DNA of 64,000 nucleotides from Cornus controversa (Eukaryota; Streptophyta; Magnoliopsida; Cornales; Cornaceae): positions 55,311,146-55,375,145 of the forward strand of contig CM048852.1 in assembly GCA_026545225.1 (NCBI GenBank), read 5' to 3'. How positions within the stretch are numbered: position 1 is the stretch's first letter; every line of letters starts with the position of its first letter. The notes below the pieces were generated by a model that was not told where the DNA came from, ran no database searches, and worked only from the letters and a program-made list of their open reading frames with translations. The translations under genes and the position numbers were made by a program. Shown one piece after another: positions 61,301 through 64,000 of the stretch.

Positions 61301-63335
61301 TACATACTTACATGGGTAAACCTAAAAACTCAATATATATTATATTTGTTTATTTAACAATTGTGTTTATTTGAGATGCGAATTAAAAAGTGTTGTGTTT
61401 GTTGGTCAATTTTTTTTTTGGAATTTTAGTAGACAAAAAAAAATTCAAAATAGGAGTCCTAGCCCAATCCGTCAATCCGATCCGATCCATTCAATCACGA
61501 ATTGGACTGGTGGATTGCCACGAATCGGATCGGATCGGATTGGATTTTCGCCACACAACATAAACACGCCATGGACACGTGTCCGACACACCATGGACAC
61601 GTGTCCGACACGCGTGTCATATCGTTAGGGAGTTTTTAGAAAGTTTTAAAAAGAAAGATAGTTTAAAGTATCAATATGATAACTTCTTTGAATTTTTTTA
61701 ATAAAATATGACAATCATAACATATAATATTTCAATTTTTTTTTGTTTAGAAAACAACTATTATCATTATTGTGGAGTAGATTCAATTGCGTAGTCTTTT
61801 AAACGATAAACTAATTATTTTTATAGCTCATAAATTATTATGATTTGTAATTTTTCATCTCATATATATAAAAAGATATATTTATTAGTCACATCCCCGC
61901 CGTGTCCGTATCCTAGTTTTTTAGGATCTGTCGTGTCGTGTGTCTGTGTTGTGTCGTATCCCGTATCCGAGTCGGTGTTTCTTAGGGTCAGGATGTTCTC
62001 TTTATCTAATATAAACAAAATACAAGAAAATGGCTTTAACAAGTATGAAAAAGGCTAAAGACAACATCTGCGGAAAAGACTCACAATATTCATGTTACCA
62101 GACTTCAACCTCAAGTGTGAGGCCCACACAAGACTTGTACCATGTCTAAGGCTCAGTTTATGTCAGAAACATGGACCGACCCATTAATTAAAATTAAGGG
62201 ACATTTTATGGTTTAAACAACCATAAATAAATGACAAATACAATATAATTTCATCTTTAATCTTCGAAATCATCTAGCGGCAGATCGTTGATGATTGAGA
62301 TGATAGAAGAAGAACTACAAAACCCTCCATCCTACAGTCATAGAAGACTTCATCCCAGCTAGACAAAACATACTGTTTTTTAGTTGTTCATTAAAAAATA
62401 GGCTCAATTTAATTGCTTGCCAGTAGCCATGACATAAATTTGACTAAAAAACCAAGGACATAGACCTAATGCAAACATGTGGATTAGGTTGACTAGCAAA
62501 GCCTCATCAACTTCTGTGTGGGTTTATCTCTTACTCCATGCGGGTTCATGGTAGACCACACACTACAAATTGAACCCTTACAATAGTGCTTCATCTGTTG
62601 GAAAATAACTGTCAGGGAAACTTTTAACTTTTAAGTCATTACTAACAAACAGTGGCTTTATCTCTCATCTCTATCGAATGGAAGAAACAGTGGATCCATT
62701 GTGGTTCAGAGCACATAACCTATTCAGTCCTATGAGAGAGATCGGAGAACAAAGAAATGGAGGGGAAAAAAAAATAGCCAACTTATTTTCCAGACCTGCC
62801 AATACCATTATATAACTACCACAAATGGATCAGAGTGACGGCGTATTAATTGGTAAGTAAACTGTAAAGAAAAGAGGCATACAAAAAGGATTTATGTCAA
62901 GTGGGACACCATCCATATACAAATGGTAAATCAGGAAGACCCAAAGATAGGATAGATCAGAGAAAAGAAAAAGAAAAAGAAAAATGCAAGGTCGCAAAAT
63001 GAATTCATAAATTTCTTTCAACAAGAGTCTATTCTTACTGAAAACAAGGATAGGTGATCTTACTCATTAAATAAACCATGAATATCTAGATCATTCTCCC
63101 GCAGCTTAGGGCCTGTACTGTACCAACCAACGACATGCTCCTTGGCTGTAACAATTATAAACCAATTCCATAAAAATGAAATTTACCACATTCTAACAAT
63201 ATCATGAAGGAAACACTTCGTTATTGACAAAAGTCTGAGTACCATTTATTCTCTTGAACATGGAAAACATTGATTCATGGTAGTTGTGGTCAAGAAACCA
63301 TATGCTTGGATCCTTTTCATCTTCTTCAAAAGGCA
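58389..63335 (-). CDS. RPN8: RPN8 (PSMD7), 26S proteasome lid subunit, 5' end beyond window
   Basis: Nine exons on the - strand: 63243-63335, 63064-63145, 60412-60508, 60080-60155, 59902-59960, 59223-59345, 59011-59068, 58824-58909 and 58389-58457. They give 247 aa in frame, all with GT-AG junctions. RPN8 pairs with the deubiquitinase RPN11 in the regulatory-particle lid. Conserved blocks are [36 protein letters not shown] (the position where active MPN+ proteins carry the zinc-binding JAMM residues, absent here as expected), [40 protein letters not shown] and [20 protein letters not shown]. Compared with my memory of Arabidopsis RPN8a (308 aa), only about 62 N-terminal residues are missing; the upstream exon should end in the codon before VPFEED and must lie past 64000, because I find no candidate in 63336-64000. 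Intron 60509-63063 carries transposon insertions. Confidence 0.95.
61034..61985. mobile_element. hAT-like element (GTGTCCG family) in an RPN8 intron, with a nested insert
   Basis: Inverted ends CTAGGAAGCACGGACAC (left) and, in reverse complement, CTAAGAAACACCGACTC (right). A perfect 8-bp direct repeat GGTCAGGA flanks it (61026-61033 and 61986-61993). Its body has many GTGTCGGACAC and ACACGTGTCCGACAC repeats. A second repeat-rich element occupies about 61101-61562. No transposase frame remains. Confidence 0.82.
61101..61562. mobile_element. Nested element with AATCCGATCC repeats
   Basis: The left end TAGGAGTGCACAAAAAATCC is of the TAGGxxTGCACA hAT-like type seen at 11346 and 29884. The interior has inverted AATCCG/CGGATT repeats near both ends, around an AT-rich core. 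The right end has diverged (GATTTTCGCCACACAACA) and the flanking repeat is only partial (CAACACG against AAACACG), so this boundary is approximate. Confidence 0.55.
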
Positions 63336-64000
63336 CTGCAAATGTAAAAATTCTACATTTAGAAGTAAAAAGAAAAATTAACACAACTTACCGCATGAGA
63401 TGTCAAATTTCAGAAACCAAAGCACAACCATAACAGAAAACAGCTATAACTGGATGCCACTGCTGCACTGCAACCTACTTTTTATCATATCTCATTCTAC
63501 AAAAATTCCCATCACCAGAATTCACGATCTCATACTAAGATAAACAAAATCTAATCAATTATGTTTCACTTTCATGTTATTGACATACAACAATAAATAA
63601 AAAGCAACATATTCCATGAAAAGGTATAAACAAAATTGGCAGAACATAACTCTGTACAAGGTAGCGCGTAAGAAAACAACAAGTTCACAAGGCCAGGATA
63701 ACATAGTAAGCAAGGGTGTACACCACCTTGTATTGGAGGTGAATCAATAGCATCTTGAGAGGGAGACATATCATATTACTATTAGAATAAGGAAAAAGTT
63801 AATGGCAATATTATTACTGGTTAATTTTAGAGTACAAGATGCAGAACCTGAGTACATGAAAAGTCAAACAAAAAATCCACTTCTGGAGCAATATGTGAGC
63901 CAGTAAGATATGAAGCACTGTATGGTACATAAACAAATAATTTTTCATGGTTTTTAATGGGTGATTGTGTTGATTCGTCACAATGTGGTATGGAATTAAT
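63336..64000. other. Probable RPN8 intron at the window edge
   Basis: No RPN8 N-terminal coding sequence is found here on the - strand. The frame at 63572-63769 has no relation to RPN8. The simplest reading is intron, with the first exon or exons beyond the window. Confidence 0.6.

Noticed and set aside
1..64000. tRNA, rRNA or miRNA genes
   Set aside because: I looked for tRNA box-like GGTTCGA contexts and rRNA-like blocks and saw none that fold convincingly. Small RNA genes cannot be excluded without folding and expression data.

Overview
The window is nuclear DNA from a flowering plant, most likely a eudicot. It is AT-rich and has spliced genes with GT-AG introns, a chloroplast-targeted lipid enzyme, many (TA)n and (TG)n microsatellites, and a dense population of small plant DNA transposons and LTR-element remnants. 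I see no bacterial, organellar or viral genes and no CRISPR array. The species cannot be named from the sequence alone.

Six protein genes can be supported. From left to right they are a DIVARICATA-type two-MYB-repeat transcription factor (+, 4340-5608), an intronless BAHD acyltransferase (+, 27160-28590), SQD2, the plastid sulfoquinovosyltransferase (-, 31136-41041, 11 exons), a small 'josephin-like' basic protein (+, 46643-46981), a TRM7/FTSJ1-type tRNA 2'-O-methyltransferase (-, 48264-55939, 11 coding exons), and RPN8, a 26S proteasome lid subunit (-, 58389-63335, cut by the right window edge). I rebuilt the SQD2, TRM7 and RPN8 models by hand; all splice sites are GT-AG and the frames close (513 aa, 316 aa, and the last 247 aa). 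From memory, the first five genes match the order of Arabidopsis At5g01200 to At5g01230, so this looks like a conserved collinear block. RPN8 is not part of that block in Arabidopsis.

The genes do not form a pathway. SQD2 makes the plastid sulfolipid, the BAHD enzyme acylates an unknown metabolite, TRM7 modifies tRNA anticodon loops, and RPN8 works in the proteasome.

The rest, including large introns, is mainly transposon-derived. The roughly 21 kb between the MYB and BAHD genes contains a Pack-MULE-like element further upstream of MYB (555-2020), an LTR-retroelement remnant with a perfect tRNA-iMet primer site and a hAT insertion (about 10.15-12.86 kb), a PIF/Harbinger MITE (13221-13807), a nested cluster of elements with GGTAAAT-type ends (17955-21588), and an unusual 429-bp modular palindrome (24117-24545). 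SQD2 introns hold a solo LTR nested inside a Harbinger-type MITE, an RTE-type LINE fragment and two hAT-like elements. A complete 393-bp TRIM retroelement sits in a TRM7 intron. A 212-bp MITE family has three copies between 41.4 and 46.3 kb. An RPN8 intron holds a hAT-like element with another repeat inside it. The strongest candidates for something undescribed are the palindrome and the nested or duplicated elements; I found no convincing new multi-gene system.
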